A stretch of DNA of 64,000 bases from an uncultured Bacteroidales bacterium (GCA_902778935.1 CACYZT010000002.1:62001-126000), one strand, 5' to 3'. Counted from the stretch's first letter, positions 1-9,466 are shown. Translations and numbers: made by a program. The notes: generated by a model from the sequence alone, not told the origin.

Positions 1-293
1 TTGGAGTGAAGACAGAAGGATCTATGACTATTGCAGGAACGAAAGGATATGTATATGTTCCGGCTCCTTGGTGGAAAACAGATTACTTTGAGGTACGCTA
101 TGAAGACCAAAATCAGAATAAGAAATATTTCTACCCTTTCGTAGGTGAGGGCTTGCGCTATGAAATCAAGGACTTTGTAGCATCCATACTTTCTAATGGT
201 TCTCATTTCAATAAGATTTCGAAGAAAGAGAACATGAAAATGGCAGAAGTGCAAGAACTATATATAAAAGGAAATAATTTATATAAGCTTTGA
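1..293 (+). CDS. Gfo/Idh/MocA-family oxidoreductase, C-terminal part (cut by window edge)
   Basis: Open reading frame already running at the left edge (reading frame begins at base 3) and ending at 293. The roughly 97 visible residues have the look of the C-terminal alpha/beta domain of Gfo/Idh/MocA dehydrogenases: a G-S-M-x-I-x-G-T-K-G-Y stretch followed by W-W-K-T-D-Y-F-E. Such enzymes oxidise or reduce sugar nucleotides, and the next genes belong to surface-polysaccharide synthesis, which fits. The NAD-binding N-terminal half is outside the window, so substrate cannot be inferred. Its stop overlaps the next start. Confidence 0.6.
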   Translation, partial: GVKTEGSMTIAGTKGYVYVPAPWWKTDYFEVRYEDQNQNKKYFYPFVGEGLRYEIKDFVASILSNGSHFNKISKKENMKMAEVQELYIKGNNLYKL

Positions 294-1525
294 TACAGGA
301 AATAGATAATAAACTTTGTCCGCAGAGTGTCTGTACTGGTTGTTTCGCATGCAAACAAGTATGTGCGAAAGGGGCTGTTCATCTCAAAGAAGATAAAGGT
401 TTCTCATATCCTGTGATTGATGCTTCCCTATGCGTAGATTGTGGCCTCTGTACAAAAGTTTGCCCTGTGCTAAATCCGAGAGTGACTGTTGATGAGCACA
501 AAGGAAGAACTCTTAGCTATGCAATATGGAACAACAATCTGAAGGAGAGAATGAATAGTTCTTCCGGTGGCACATTCTCTGCGTTAGCAGACAAGGCCAT
601 CAAGGAAGGAGGCATAGTGTACGGTGCTGCATGGAATGAAGCTATGCAACTTCGGCATATTGGTGTAGAAGACCCCCATAGTTTGGAGGCATTGAGGCGG
701 TCGAAATATGTACAGAGTAATACCGATGGGGTTTTTAAGAATGCTAAATTACAGTTAAAGTCAGGAAGAGTGGTTCTATTCTGTGGTACACCTTGCCAGA
801 TTGCAGGCTTGTTATCTTTCCTCGGAAACAAGGATAACCCCAACCTGATAACGGTAGGAGTAGTCTGCCACGGAGTTCCATCACAAAGGTCATTTGACAA
901 GTATATACACGAGATAGAGGAAGAGAAATCTGTTAAGATATTTGATTGTAATTTTAGGTCAAAAAAACGCGGATGGCGTACAGGCCTAAACCTAATATTA
1001 TACACAAAAACTGCTGATAATAAGGTTATTGCGATAGATAAACTGCTGTCAGACAATGTATACATGAATGCTTTTTTAAAACAGTTTTTTTTACGTGAAT
1101 CATGTTATAATTGTCCTTTCAAAGAAGAGAATAATGGATACTATGCAGATATCATGTTATCTGATGCGTGGAGTCTTTGGGAAGCCCTTCCTTGGGGACA
1201 AGTTGATTTTGGGAAAGGAGTTTCATCTGTGATTGCAAATACTGAAAAAGGTTACAAATTTCTAAAAAGTTGTTTTGAGGAAATCACCGTTATTGAACGC
1301 CCATATGCAGAATATGCCTCTAATTCTGGATTGAGAAAAGCACATAAGCCGAGCAATAACGATACGGCTTTTGAATACCTAAAAACACATTCATGGTTAG
1401 AAACACAGTCAAAGTTTTTTCCTTTAACGCTGCGTCAAAAGATACCATTGGTTACACGTTTGATTATAGGGGAGAATTATTCCATCCTATTCAAGAAGAT
1501 TATAAAACAAATATTTCGAAGATGA
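290..1525 (+). CDS. Coenzyme F420 hydrogenase/dehydrogenase beta-subunit-like 4Fe-4S protein
   Basis: 411 residues. The N-terminus carries two 4Fe-4S clusters: a C-x5-C-x2-C-x2-C-x3-C group at about residues 10-30 and C-V-D-C-G-L-C-T-K-V-C-P at about 46-57. Then come FrhB-type motifs (F-C-G-T-P-C-Q, C-H-G-V-P-S, F-R-S-K-K-R-G-W) and a late C-Y-N-C-P-F. In Bacteroidales capsule and LPS clusters this family usually sits beside a polysaccharide pyruvyl transferase, as here; its exact redox role there is not established. The start is taken as TTG at 290 (TTGA overlap with the previous stop) because no ATG lies near. Its end overlaps the next gene by ATGA. Confidence 0.85.
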   Translation: MIQEIDNKLCPQSVCTGCFACKQVCAKGAVHLKEDKGFSYPVIDASLCVDCGLCTKVCPVLNPRVTVDEHKGRTLSYAIWNNNLKERMNSSSGGTFSALADKAIKEGGIVYGAAWNEAMQLRHIGVEDPHSLEALRRSKYVQSNTDGVFKNAKLQLKSGRVVLFCGTPCQIAGLLSFLGNKDNPNLITVGVVCHGVPSQRSFDKYIHEIEEEKSVKIFDCNFRSKKRGWRTGLNLILYTKTADNKVIAIDKLLSDNVYMNAFLKQFFLRESCYNCPFKEENNGYYADIMLSDAWSLWEALPWGQVDFGKGVSSVIANTEKGYKFLKSCFEEITVIERPYAEYASNSGLRKAHKPSNNDTAFEYLKTHSWLETQSKFFPLTLRQKIPLVTRLIIGENYSILFKKIIKQIFRR

Positions 1526-2724
1526 AGAAATTAGCTATTTTAACGTTAGTCATCAACAACTACGGAACAAAACTTCAATCATTTGCCTTGTGCAATGCCA
1601 TTAAGAAATTAAACCTTGTAGAACCTGAGGTTATTAACCTGCAAGGCTCTTGGCATGGAAGCACCGTAAAAATTAGCAGAAAGAAACAACTGCTTGATGT
1701 TCTCAAAACATATAAATTGAAGTCCGTCAAGAAAATCTTTGATTTTATCAGGTGGAGTTATCAGTTCAAGATTATCAGAAAGAATGCCGAATCATTTAAG
1801 GGTGCAGAAACCACGAAAGAAGCTCTATTTTTAGAATTCGATAAGCACATCCCTTATAGCAAAGAGGTTTATACGATAGACGATGTAAGGTCCGGCAAAT
1901 TGGCACACTACGACATGTTCTTGGTAGGAAGCGATCAGGTTTGGAATGCACCTAGAGTTGGTTGCTTGGATGTGTATATGTGTGATTTTTTGCATATGAA
2001 AAGAAGTGCCCTGTCATATGCTGCTAGTTTTGCTATTGATTCTATTCCTGATTATTTGGTAGATGATTACAGAAGGTATATACAGAACATGAAAACACTA
2101 TTGGTGAGAGAAGCCAGAGGTGTTGAATTGTGTCAAGAGATAGGAAGGACTGATGCTAAACATGTCGTAGATCCCACATTGTTGCTTGAAGGAAAGGAAT
2201 ATGAAGAGTTGACAAGAAAACCTACCGATCTCGTAGGTGATGGTGACTATATTTTAGTATACTCCCTTACTTCAAGCATGAAAATATATGAGGAAGCCAG
2301 CAAACTCGCTAAATGTAACAATTGCAAGATGGTGATGCTTAAGCGCGTTCCTTGTCCTCCACTTGCATCAGCGTTTACCAATGCTATTGATTTGTTGGAA
2401 GTTGGTCCCGCAGAATTTATCAGTCTGATTAAGTATGCTAAATGTGTAGTTACAGGCAGTTATCATGCATTGATGTTCTCCTTACTTATGCATAGCAATT
2501 TTTATATTTACATGGATGACGCAAGCGCAGAAAACAGCAGATTGCTTTCTTCTTTAGCAATGTTTGGTCTTGAAAAACAATTGTATTACGAGACATCTTC
2601 ATTACCTAAGGTATTGCCTCAAATAGATTATAGTGCCGTGGTTCCTATTCTTAATGCAAAGAGAAAAGAGTCAATGGCTTTGCTTAAAGAATCAATCGAA
2701 GGGAAATTGCAGGAACTGGGATGA
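1522..2724 (+). CDS. Polysaccharide pyruvyl transferase family protein
   Basis: About 400 residues from the ATG at 1522, which forms an ATGA overlap with the upstream stop; an in-frame start at 1393 would run deep into the previous gene and is rejected. Family marks are N-N-Y-G-T near the N-terminus, L-V-G-S-D-Q-V-W-N around residue 135, H-V-V-D-P-T-L-L-L around 215, and a T-G-S-Y-H-A-L near 315. Known members (CsaB, WcaK) add ketal pyruvate from phosphoenolpyruvate to cell-surface sugars. Paired with the preceding iron-sulfur protein it is a common Bacteroidales capsule/O-antigen module. Acceptor sugar unknown. Confidence 0.85.
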   Translation: MKKLAILTLVINNYGTKLQSFALCNAIKKLNLVEPEVINLQGSWHGSTVKISRKKQLLDVLKTYKLKSVKKIFDFIRWSYQFKIIRKNAESFKGAETTKEALFLEFDKHIPYSKEVYTIDDVRSGKLAHYDMFLVGSDQVWNAPRVGCLDVYMCDFLHMKRSALSYAASFAIDSIPDYLVDDYRRYIQNMKTLLVREARGVELCQEIGRTDAKHVVDPTLLLEGKEYEELTRKPTDLVGDGDYILVYSLTSSMKIYEEASKLAKCNNCKMVMLKRVPCPPLASAFTNAIDLLEVGPAEFISLIKYAKCVVTGSYHALMFSLLMHSNFYIYMDDASAENSRLLSSLAMFGLEKQLYYETSSLPKVLPQIDYSAVVPILNAKRKESMALLKESIEGKLQELG

Positions 2725-2751
2725 ATTAGCAAAAATAATTTTGATGTAAAT

Positions 2752-3648
2752 ATGAAAAAACTATTATTTACAGGAGCTTCAGGTTTTTTGGGATACAATA
2801 TACGACCTATCCTATCGAAGACATATGATGTATATACTATCGGTCTGACAGATGACGATGACATCAAGATAAATATGGCTAAAGAAGTGCCGCTAATTAA
2901 TACTCATTATGACGTAGTGCTTCATGCAGCAGGAAAAGCTCATACTGTACCTAAGACCGAAGCAGAGAAGCAAGTGTTCTATGATGTGAATTATCAAGGC
3001 ACTGTTAATCTCTGCAAAGCTTTGGAGACTGCCGGGATTCCTAAGGCGCTGATATTTATTAGTACTGTGGCTGTTTATGGTTGCGAATATGGTGAATTAA
3101 TTACGGAGGAGCATCCGCTGAATGGAGATTCACCCTATGCTAAAAGCAAAATTATGGCAGAGCAGTACCTTATAGAATGGTGTTCAAAGAATGGAGTCGT
3201 ACTCGGCATTCTTCGCCCTTCTCTGCTTGCAGGCAAAAACGCTCCAGGCAATCTTGGAGCCATGGTGAATGGCATCAAGAACGGATTTTATCTTAATATC
3301 GCGGGTGGTACAGTTAGAAAGAGTATTCTAATGGCCGAAGATATTGCTCGTCTATTGCCTTTGCTAGAACAAAAAGGTGGCATATATAATGTGTGTGATA
3401 GTTATCAACCTACCTTCGGTGAGATTTCTGCGTCTATTGCGAAACAACTTGGTAAGCACAAACCTATCAGCATTCCTTATTGGATGGCATGGTGCATGGC
3501 CAAGTTTGGCGACTTATTAGGCTCAAAAGCGCCCATCAATAGCTATAAGTTAGAGAAGATGACCAAATCCTTAACTTTTAGCAACGAAAAAGCCCGAAAG
3601 GAACTTGGATGGGAACCATTGGATGTACTAACGAATTATACAATATAA
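2752..3648 (+). CDS. NAD-dependent epimerase/dehydratase (extended SDR)
   Basis: 298 residues. An N-terminal Rossmann motif (T-G-A-S-G-F-L-G, residues 7-14), F-I-S-T-V-A-V-Y-G around 102 and the catalytic S-P-Y-A-K-S-K (Y-x3-K) around 130 mark an extended short-chain dehydrogenase of the UDP-hexose 4-epimerase/reductase type. In Bacteroidales polysaccharide loci this gene commonly precedes a MraY/WecA-like sugar-phosphate transferase; here that partner lies 10 kb downstream at 13932, suggesting accessory DNA has come between them. The stop overlaps the next ATG (TAATG). Substrate is not predictable from sequence alone. Confidence 0.85.
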   Translation: MKKLLFTGASGFLGYNIRPILSKTYDVYTIGLTDDDDIKINMAKEVPLINTHYDVVLHAAGKAHTVPKTEAEKQVFYDVNYQGTVNLCKALETAGIPKALIFISTVAVYGCEYGELITEEHPLNGDSPYAKSKIMAEQYLIEWCSKNGVVLGILRPSLLAGKNAPGNLGAMVNGIKNGFYLNIAGGTVRKSILMAEDIARLLPLLEQKGGIYNVCDSYQPTFGEISASIAKQLGKHKPISIPYWMAWCMAKFGDLLGSKAPINSYKLEKMTKSLTFSNEKARKELGWEPLDVLTNYTI

Positions 3649-4718
3649 TGATGTCCGGAAAGCCCCTGACGTTTGTACTTTTCGTTTTGTGTGTCGCAAT
3701 GCTAACTATCATAAACTTTAGCTCTTGCGATAAGTTGTCTGAAGAAGTTAATATTTCAGATATACCTGGTTATTACTTCGAGAACCATTATCTGGACAAT
3801 AGGGTAAATGCAATCAATAGTGCAATAGCAGAATGCTCAGGCGGTTGTGAAACATTTTTCTGGATAACAGATATGCATTGGGAGCCTGCTCTAAACACAA
3901 GGAAATCACCATTATTAATCAAGTACATTGCTTCTAAAACTGGAGTCAATAAAATACTCAATGGTGGCGATACCGGCAATTCGCAAGTTATATGCGAGAA
4001 TGCAATAGCCCAATTAAAAAATGCCATAGGTTCAAATCGCGTCTATACAGTGACAGGAAACCACGAAATAGTAGATGCTTCTAGATATGAATTACCTTTT
4101 AACAGAGTCGCTGATGAACTGAGAGGGCACAATGATGATATCGTATATGGAGATAGAGACAAATCCTATTTCTATTTTGATGATAAAAGTTCAAAAACAA
4201 GATATATCGGACTTTCTTCGTTTGGACTTTACATAAAAAACGAATGCGAGCCTTGTTATACAGAAGAGCAGTTAACCTGGTTTAAGAACATAGCTTTGGA
4301 TGTTGAATCGGGGTGGACGATTGTAGTTTTTTCTCATGCCTTGTATAATGTAAACTGCGACACAGACCATATATACACAGCTCCTTCGGGTGCTAACGAT
4401 TTCATAGAAACAATTGACAACTACAAAGGGAATGGAACTATCGCCTGCGTGCTAATTGGACATTCGCATCGAGATAGAGTACATATTGGTAGCACAGGTA
4501 TACCATATATTATATCAGCATGTGACCGTTATTCTCCATATAATAATGATATTAATGTGGATAGAATACCAGGAACAACCTCCGAACAACACTTCGAAGT
4601 CGTCATTATTGATAAAAGTAAACGTAGCATCAAACTATTTGCTATTGGCGGCAAATCAAGAGATGGTTATGATGATGATTTGGGGAATGAAGTAGATGTA
4701 AGAATAGTAAGTTACTGA
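3648..4718 (+). CDS. Lipoprotein metallophosphoesterase (calcineurin-like)
   Basis: 356 residues from the ATG overlapping the epimerase stop; that start gives a clean lipoprotein signal peptide (hydrophobic stretch, then F-S-S-C with Cys27). The five phosphoesterase blocks are visible in order: D-M-H, G-G-D-T-G-N, G-N-H-E, S-H-A and G-H-S-H. These bind a dinuclear metal centre that hydrolyses phosphomono- or diesters. An envelope location is inferred from the lipobox. Translational coupling to the epimerase suggests it belongs to the envelope/polysaccharide operon. Natural substrate unknown. Confidence 0.8.
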   Translation: MMSGKPLTFVLFVLCVAMLTIINFSSCDKLSEEVNISDIPGYYFENHYLDNRVNAINSAIAECSGGCETFFWITDMHWEPALNTRKSPLLIKYIASKTGVNKILNGGDTGNSQVICENAIAQLKNAIGSNRVYTVTGNHEIVDASRYELPFNRVADELRGHNDDIVYGDRDKSYFYFDDKSSKTRYIGLSSFGLYIKNECEPCYTEEQLTWFKNIALDVESGWTIVVFSHALYNVNCDTDHIYTAPSGANDFIETIDNYKGNGTIACVLIGHSHRDRVHIGSTGIPYIISACDRYSPYNNDINVDRIPGTTSEQHFEVVIIDKSKRSIKLFAIGGKSRDGYDDDLGNEVDVRIVSY

Positions 4719-4722
4719 TGCT

Positions 4723-5232
4723 ATGAAACAGTATTTATCGCTATTCGCAATCTTTGTTTTCCTTTCTGTGGGAAATATAAAGGGAGAAAACTCTAATGGA
4801 TATAAAGGGTTTATTGATTTCGCTGTTGGTGACGCCTACAATTTAAATACTGCTCAAACCATCAGCACCAATAATATGCAGTGGTACACTGAGATTACCA
4901 CTACTCATGGTTATATGATTAATCATTGGTTTGTAGGAGCAGGAATAGGTTATTATCATTCATATCGAGATAAAGAGAATATGTTTCCTTTTTATGCAGC
5001 AGGAGGATATACATTTGAAAAAGCGAAAGTGAAACCATTCCTTGAAGCCCGTGTCGGAATCATGTTTGATCCACTTTGGTTCGAAAAAGTACAGGCATAT
5101 GGTGCACTCAGCGTCGGTATAAATATTTATAAAGGACTATATATAGATTTAAGAGGATCTATTCTCGGCAGACCAAGTCGATTCTTTACAGCTAATGCGG
5201 CCTTCGTTATTGGCTATGCTTTTGGAAAATAG
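4723..5232 (+). CDS. Small outer-membrane beta-barrel-like secreted protein
   Basis: 169 residues. An N-terminal signal peptide (K-Q-Y-L-S-L-F-A-I-F-V-F-L-S-V-G) is followed by alternating aromatic/glycine strands ending in F-V-I-G-Y-A-F-G-K, the terminal-strand look of small Bacteroidota outer-membrane barrels. It starts 4 bp after the phosphoesterase, so is probably co-transcribed. No enzyme motif is visible. Function not assigned. Confidence 0.6.
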   Translation: MKQYLSLFAIFVFLSVGNIKGENSNGYKGFIDFAVGDAYNLNTAQTISTNNMQWYTEITTTHGYMINHWFVGAGIGYYHSYRDKENMFPFYAAGGYTFEKAKVKPFLEARVGIMFDPLWFEKVQAYGALSVGINIYKGLYIDLRGSILGRPSRFFTANAAFVIGYAFGK

Positions 5233-5279
5233 TCAATATTATCAACTTTGATTTTGGGGCATGGAATTGCGTAATGTAA

Positions 5280-5315
5280 CTTGTTCCCTTTATGCATGGC
5301 TTGTTCCCTTTATGC
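5280..5315 (+). repeat. 16-bp direct repeat, two copies 20 bp apart
   Basis: CTTGTTCCCTTTATGC occurs at 5280-5295 and again at 5300-5315, just after the barrel gene. No coding role is apparent. It lies at the left border of the accessory block, so it could be a rearrangement scar; that is inference. Confidence 0.6.
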
Positions 5316-5340
5316 CCATTTTCTGCAACCCATCAACAAG

Positions 5341-5439
5341 ATGTTCGGCACCTATTACTATTCCCCCACCATGAGCAAGATGGATTTTGATTACCAACTT
5401 GTCAGTTTCAAAGAATCATTAAAACATATTTTAAAATAA
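5341..5439 (+). pseudogene. Possible 3' remnant of an unidentified gene
   Basis: A short frame (32 codons and a stop) reads like the end of a real protein: Y-Y-Y-S-P-T-M-S-K-M-D-F-D-Y followed by Q-L-V-S-F-K-E-S-L-K. The frame stays open upstream through the 16-bp repeats with no convincing start. I do not recognise the family. It may be the tail of a gene cut off when the accessory block was inserted. Confidence 0.25.
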
Positions 5440-5517
5440 GTTCATTTTCACAAAATGTCCATAAAGATAATGTGATGTGACCTGGTATTCCTTAAACAAG
5501 TAAATCTTGAACAACAT

Positions 5518-7341
5518 ATGCCAACCATTGCCGACCTTCGATTCTCAAAATGCGCCTACTTTTATAAGTTGAAACAACATGAGACAATATCCAATGCAGA
5601 AATACATCGGATGATGATGTTAGTAACGGAAGATAAAATACGTAGGAATTATGCCGTCGATGAAGAACGTCAGCCATCAAGTGTTGCAGGTGTACAATAC
5701 TCAATGCGGGTATTCAAATGCAAACCAATACCGCCACAATTCATTGCAAATAATGGTCGGGGATGGGAAGAACAAAAGATAGGATACTTTCTATTTATAG
5801 AATACTTGGAATATATAGTCATACTTCGCAGAAATGCAACAATACCAAAGTTTATCTCCGAAAAACTTCTAAATATTGACTACGATGATCAAATTGCTAT
5901 CAAAGCAAATGCAAACACGTCGTTTAAGAAACTAAGTATGCAGAATCTTGACGGATCAGACAAGGCAATGAGATATAAATCGTTTGAAGCTCTCAATCTT
6001 ACAGATAATATCTCACCCCTTGGAATGAATCGTTATTTTGTTAGAACAGTAAAAGGAAGCAATGGAGATGACGACAACTTCTCGCTGACATTATATGCCT
6101 CACGCATAAATGAGTTCGAGTCAAATTTGACTATAGAGGACGTGTGCGAATGGGCTAAAAGAAAAATAGATGAGATAAGAACAGTTCATGGACAAGCACC
6201 TATAACTCTATTGTCATCGTTCGCCTGCCCCCAAAAATATGGGACGATATACAAAACGCTCGTGCCATCATCTATACTTTTGTTCTATGGTATGCTGTCA
6301 TCTATGAACGAAGAAACGAATACTGAGTTCTGGAGAACTGATGGTCATAGTCATAGAACGACTCAGATAGACATTGCAGTGTTTGAACGATATATCAAGA
6401 CATTCAGCAAAGCGTTTACCCAAATAAATTCAATTAGAATAGACGGACAAGATTACTACTATTTCGGCAACAATAACGCTGTAGAGATTAGAATCTTAAG
6501 TTCAGGAATCAAATTGGAATGCAAGACGTGGGAAAACATCCTAATTACAAATTCTGCTGAAGGCAAATTTGATGGTACTCTACAGGACTTTTTCAATAAT
6601 TATCAGCAATTTAACATCTGTTTTACTAGACCCGATATCGTGTATAGCAATCGGATGCTTTTTAGCGACAAGCAACTATTACAGAATATACCACAGTTGT
6701 TGAAAGTGTTGCAGCCCAAGAACTGGTTGAGAGGACTGCTTTACGAGAAGCACGACAGAGGAAGAGGTTCTTTAAGAGGTTTAAATAACTGGCATCAGGA
6801 TAGTATATTCTATCAGGTAGAACTACATGAGAAGGGGAACTTTACATACTTTATCTGTGACGACTGTAATGACGAATGGGCTGACCATATTGGTGTGTCG
6901 GAAGATAGAGTGACCTTCTATTGTTCTAAACATAAGAATTCTATTGATTCTGCATCAGATTTTCAGGATGTGGTTGGGCAGGCAATGAAGAATCTTGCAA
7001 ACCTCGCACCTACAAAACTGCAGTTAGAACATAAAGCACTATCGTGGTCTGGACCATATCAAAACTCTAATATGCTGCGTTTACGTTTTGGTAATGGAAC
7101 TATTCGGAATGCTGTTGATATATGGTATAACAATGAAAATAGTCCTAAATTTGAACGAACAATGTGCTTGGTAGTAGATTTCTTATCATATACGAGATTT
7201 GAGAAACAGTTGAAGACAATGGCTGCAACATATCCGAATAACATTGACAGCGAACTATATCAGAGATTATGGTTGCTATCTTCTTTTGTGAGTGCGTGCT
7301 TAGATATGGGCGTGAAGCCAATAATTTATTGTAAGCCATAG
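5518..7341 (+). CDS. Large protein of unknown function with a nuclease-like C-terminal core
   Basis: 607 residues, no signal peptide or membrane segment. I do not recognise the N-terminal 430 residues. Around residues 447-475 it has C-D-D-C-N-D-E-W-A-D-H-I followed by a strand ending C-S-K-H-K, then an S-A-S-D-F-Q-D-V-V-G-Q segment. This D-E-x-A-D ... K-H layout recurs, as I remember it, in C-terminal domains of defence-associated proteins and resembles a PD-(D/E)xK-like core; nuclease activity is inference. It stands alone (gaps of 285 and 183 bp) ahead of the six-gene operon. The start is the first ATG of the frame. Probably accessory. Confidence 0.5.
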   Translation: MPTIADLRFSKCAYFYKLKQHETISNAEIHRMMMLVTEDKIRRNYAVDEERQPSSVAGVQYSMRVFKCKPIPPQFIANNGRGWEEQKIGYFLFIEYLEYIVILRRNATIPKFISEKLLNIDYDDQIAIKANANTSFKKLSMQNLDGSDKAMRYKSFEALNLTDNISPLGMNRYFVRTVKGSNGDDDNFSLTLYASRINEFESNLTIEDVCEWAKRKIDEIRTVHGQAPITLLSSFACPQKYGTIYKTLVPSSILLFYGMLSSMNEETNTEFWRTDGHSHRTTQIDIAVFERYIKTFSKAFTQINSIRIDGQDYYYFGNNNAVEIRILSSGIKLECKTWENILITNSAEGKFDGTLQDFFNNYQQFNICFTRPDIVYSNRMLFSDKQLLQNIPQLLKVLQPKNWLRGLLYEKHDRGRGSLRGLNNWHQDSIFYQVELHEKGNFTYFICDDCNDEWADHIGVSEDRVTFYCSKHKNSIDSASDFQDVVGQAMKNLANLAPTKLQLEHKALSWSGPYQNSNMLRLRFGNGTIRNAVDIWYNNENSPKFERTMCLVVDFLSYTRFEKQLKTMAATYPNNIDSELYQRLWLLSSFVSACLDMGVKPIIYCKP

Positions 7342-7452
7342 TATATATAGAAATTGACAAACACCAGCTCCTATCTTATTATACGCATGTAGCATAATAA
7401 TGTAAACAACAAGCATAAAAACGGCTTTTTAATACAAAATTGATAATTATTC

Positions 7453-7505
7453 GCAAAAAGAATGGCATATGCTTGCATATGTCATTTATTTTTTGTAATT
7501 TTGCG
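7453..7505 (+). repeat. 53-bp perfect repeat carrying a promoter, copy 1
   Basis: Bases 7453-7505 are identical to 15464-15516. The block begins GCAAAAAGAATGGCATATGC and ends GTAATTTTGCG, so it includes a complete Bacteroidota promoter. Each copy sits in front of an ATPase gene. Confidence 0.95.
7473..7504 (+). promoter_or_regulatory. Promoter of the six-gene operon
   Basis: TTGCATAT at 7473-7480 and TAATTTTGC at 7496-7504, box starts 23 bp apart as at ten other sites in this window. The predicted transcription start falls just before the ATG at 7525, which supports that start over one at 7462 (which would lie upstream of the promoter). Confidence 0.8.
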
Positions 7506-7524
7506 GGCGAAATTGGATTTAGTC

Positions 7525-8835
7525 ATGTGTAGAATAAAAATTCACAATCTTGGCCCGGTGAAAGACGTAGAGTTTGTACTCAATCGTATCAATGTAATAA
7601 CCGGTCCGCAATGCAGTGGTAAGAGTACCATCGCAAAGGTGGTTTGTGCTTGTTCATGGTTAGAGAAAGATGCTGTACGTCGCCAGTCTTTGACGCATGT
7701 GACGCGCGAAGTATTCGAGCAAGTTCTGTTTACTTATCATCAGTTGGATAAATATCCGAAGCACGATGATATAGAGGTGGAGTACGATGGTGATGCATTG
7801 TATGTGCGATACACGAAAGACTCCTTTGATGTACACATGGCTGCTGGATTTGAGCAGAAATCATTAGGAAAGGTTGCTTACCTTCCTGCAGAACGAAATA
7901 TCGCAGCGATAGAGAATGTGGAGTCATTTAAGTTGCCGGAAATCAATATCCGTGGATATCTGTGGGATTGGTTCATTATTCGAACGAAATACACGGATGC
8001 TAATCCCTTGGATTTGTTTAGTCTTGGTATCAAGTACTATTATAGTAAAGAAAGAGGGGATGTACTGCGGTTAGCAAACGGAAAGGAGATTCCATTGAAT
8101 ACTGCTTCGAGTGGTTTACAATCTGTAACCCCATTGTATGCATGCATTCACTATATGACATCGTGGATTTATCAGAATAAGGAGGATGCGTCATACGAAG
8201 AGAAAGAAATGCTTGAAAAAGCTATTTATATGCGAATGTCCAGAAAAGATTATAAGGAGAAGGGCATTGATATACCTGATAATATTTTAGAAACTCAAAT
8301 TTTACCAGGTGTTTTGGATGTAACGCATAGAGTAATAGAACAAATTATTAATTCTCCAGCAGCTGATGAAATTCGGATGACTGAAGGATATGTAAACAAT
8401 ATTGCAGAACTAATTTCGCAGTTGTCTCAACCTCATTATTCTCGGATTATTTTAGAAGAGCCGGAGATGAACTTGTTCCCTCAGAGTCAGATTGATTTGG
8501 TGTATGATATGCTGAGGATGGTAGATGTCAACCGCGATTCGTTGTTCATCAATACGCATAGTCCGTATATTCTGTATGCATTGAATAACTGTATGCTCGG
8601 AGGATTGGTGAAGGATAAGATTGACGATGAAGAGTTGTTGGTGCAGCAAGATTCGTACATTGATCCGAAGTTGGTTTCGGTATGGGAGTTGCGTGATGGC
8701 GTCTTCTCGTCGAAGATGGAGAACAAAGAGAGAACCATTCAAGATGCAGAGGGATTGATTCGCTCCAATTATTTCGACCGGGTAATGCATAATGTGATGG
8801 CAGACTATCATAATTTGATGAATTACCATGATTGA
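7525..8835 (+). CDS. AAA family ATPase (OLD/AAA_15-like), first gene of six-gene operon
   Basis: 436 residues from the ATG 20 bp after the promoter. Walker A is G-P-Q-C-S-G-K-S-T at residues 27-35, in the position typical of SMC/OLD-type ATPases (M-C-R-I-K-I-H-N-L-G-P-V-K lead-in). The Walker B-like strand is I-I-L-E-E-P-E-M-N-L-F-P around residue 308 and the switch is I-N-T-H-S-P-Y-I-L around 340. There is no fused TOPRIM nuclease, unlike OLD proper; the next gene, overlapping by 8 bp, is a candidate nuclease partner. ATPase-plus-nuclease pairs of this kind are common in phage defence. Role inferred from context. Confidence 0.8.
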   Translation: MCRIKIHNLGPVKDVEFVLNRINVITGPQCSGKSTIAKVVCACSWLEKDAVRRQSLTHVTREVFEQVLFTYHQLDKYPKHDDIEVEYDGDALYVRYTKDSFDVHMAAGFEQKSLGKVAYLPAERNIAAIENVESFKLPEINIRGYLWDWFIIRTKYTDANPLDLFSLGIKYYYSKERGDVLRLANGKEIPLNTASSGLQSVTPLYACIHYMTSWIYQNKEDASYEEKEMLEKAIYMRMSRKDYKEKGIDIPDNILETQILPGVLDVTHRVIEQIINSPAADEIRMTEGYVNNIAELISQLSQPHYSRIILEEPEMNLFPQSQIDLVYDMLRMVDVNRDSLFINTHSPYILYALNNCMLGGLVKDKIDDEELLVQQDSYIDPKLVSVWELRDGVFSSKMENKERTIQDAEGLIRSNYFDRVMHNVMADYHNLMNYHD

Positions 8836-9436
8836 TGTCCCCTCAACATTCAACAAGTATCAGCAGTTTGTTAATGAGGCTTACGTGGTAGATTACACCA
8901 ATCACCCCACTAATGAACATACTGCGTTGGAGTTACTGCCGGAAACGCCGGCGGTTATGGTGGAGCATGAGGGTAAGCAAGTGCCAATGCCGTATTTTGC
9001 GCTTGTGAAGCATAATACATCACGAGATTGTGCCTTTTATGGCGTGAACTTCGAGGAGAATCATTCGTTGTTTGAAGGACATAAACAATACGAATGTTTG
9101 TTTACTCCGAAGACAGGACATAAACCTTGGGTGCTGCTATTGGAGATGAAGTATTGCAAGCTTGGCAATGAACCGCAGAACATGAATGAGGCTTTGCAGC
9201 AATTGGTGGCTACGTTGACTCATTTGGAGAGTAGAAATAAGATTAATAGGCATGAACAGCGAATCTATCTAAATATCTCAATGCCTTGGTCTGACGCGGA
9301 GCCGTTTACCAGTTTTCGGGAGACATTGAATGATGTAGCAGAGGCTTTGGCGAATGATAAAGTGATGCTTCTTGGGTATAATAAGTTGCTCATTCATACA
9401 GAGAGTGTAATCAAGTCCGCTCGGGTGGAGGTGTGA
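8828..9436 (+). CDS. Hypothetical protein, possible ExK nuclease partner of the ATPase
   Basis: 202 residues, no signal or membrane segment. Around residues 100-112 a hydrophobic strand ends in L-L-L-E-M-K-Y-C-K, an E-x-K arrangement as in PD-(D/E)xK nucleases, followed by a helix N-E-A-L-Q-Q-L. A clear upstream acidic partner cannot be fixed by eye. It overlaps the ATPase gene by 8 bp, which suggests co-translation and a complex. Nuclease function is a hypothesis only. Confidence 0.5.
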   Translation: MIDVPSTFNKYQQFVNEAYVVDYTNHPTNEHTALELLPETPAVMVEHEGKQVPMPYFALVKHNTSRDCAFYGVNFEENHSLFEGHKQYECLFTPKTGHKPWVLLLEMKYCKLGNEPQNMNEALQQLVATLTHLESRNKINRHEQRIYLNISMPWSDAEPFTSFRETLNDVAEALANDKVMLLGYNKLLIHTESVIKSARVEV

Positions 9437-9466
9437 TGGGGCGTATGGAATTGTCACGAAAGAAAG

